Origin: Cymbidium sinense
Lineage: Eukaryota; Streptophyta; Magnoliopsida; Asparagales; Orchidaceae
NCBI GenBank assembly: GCA_021442155.1
Contig: CM038216.1
Location: forward strand, 89,066,945 to 89,130,944
Direction of reading: 5' to 3'
Length of the DNA: 64,000 nt
The notes below the pieces were generated by a model. That model ran no database searches and had not been told where the DNA came from. It was given only the letters and a program-made list of their open reading frames with translations. The translations under genes and the position numbers were made by a program. Shown piece after piece: positions 63,858 through 64,000 of this stretch; within the stretch, counting starts at the first letter, position 1, and the number at the start of each line of letters is the position of its first letter.

Positions 63858-64000
63858 TAATTTTCTAGAGCCTTTTGTTGTGCTGGCTGAACCTTTGTTG
63901 ATCCTTTTAGATTGGACTTTTGGTCGTAGTTGGTGGCTATCTTCTCCCCTTTGTGTGGTTATTTTGTCTAGTGATTTTACACTAACATATTTTTTCTTTT
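63858..64000 (+). mobile_element. LINE 3'-end fragment c, cut by the window edge
   Basis: From AATTTTCTAGAGCCTTTTG onward this follows fragment a (from about 37284) base by base with moderate divergence: GGCTGAACCTTTGTTGATCC, GGTGGCTA, CCCCTTTGTGTGGTT and GTGATTTACACT are aligned. It lies at the same distance behind retrocopy 12 as fragment a behind retrocopy 9. It is therefore a duplicate of one insertion rather than a second event. Confidence 0.8.

Noticed and set aside
1..64000. CRISPR array, prophage, tRNA or rRNA genes
   Set aside because: No spacer-repeat pattern, cloverleaf or rRNA-like segment was seen; the short repeats are telomere-like words in plant DNA.

Overview
This is nuclear DNA of a flowering plant. 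Three things point there: degenerate plant-type telomere repeats (CCCTAAA on the + strand), pieces of a plant glycine-rich RNA-binding protein (GRP7/GRP8-type) gene, and L1-type LINEs of the plant kind, with a CCHC knuckle in ORF1 and an RNase H domain at the end of ORF2. The style of LINE ORF1 reminds me of monocot (orchid-like) elements, but I would not name a species. No intact protein gene, tRNA or rRNA is visible. The window is best read as a subtelomeric or interstitial satellite-like domain.

About 45 kb is a composite, strand-asymmetric array in which G is nearly absent from the + strand. The repeating order is: a short unique box (CAGTTTACTTAATTT followed by an A run); a block of fairly regular CCCTAAA; a long AT-rich block built of AAATAAAATAAA and CCTAAA words; then the next box. 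Larger duplications are laid on this. There is a 6.4-7.0 kb tandem triplication (3061-10096, 10097-16544 and a partial third at 16545-18450) and a 3.1-3.3 kb tandem duplication (about 28060-31320 and 31321-34340). Local duplications of about 318, 580 and 214 bp are also present. In many places the CCCTAAA block is replaced by scrambled, more GC-rich sequence that may be base-calling error.

Twelve fragments of one glycine-rich RNA-binding protein gene are embedded in the array, all on the + strand. Each is 5'-truncated at about the same point, near the end of the RRM, runs through the glycine-rich tail, stop and 3' UTR, and ends in a poly(A) run. They sit behind a shared leader and share downstream flank, so they look like one LINE-made retrocopy multiplied with its surrounding satellite. 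Copy 1 is still open, copy 6 has one frameshift, and the others are broken.

Five insertions of one LINE family are present, all on the + strand. Two are near full length (46490-54329 and 55287-63207). Three are 3'-end fragments (37281-38380, 40733-42014, and 63858 to the window edge). One fragment split a retrocopy and is flanked by a diverged target-site duplication. Two others occupy the same position behind different retrocopies, which reveals a further segmental duplication. Both long elements are dead, and both carry the same stop codon in the reverse transcriptase. They explain how the retrocopy could have been made, and the T-rich lower strand of the array could explain why every insertion faces the same way.
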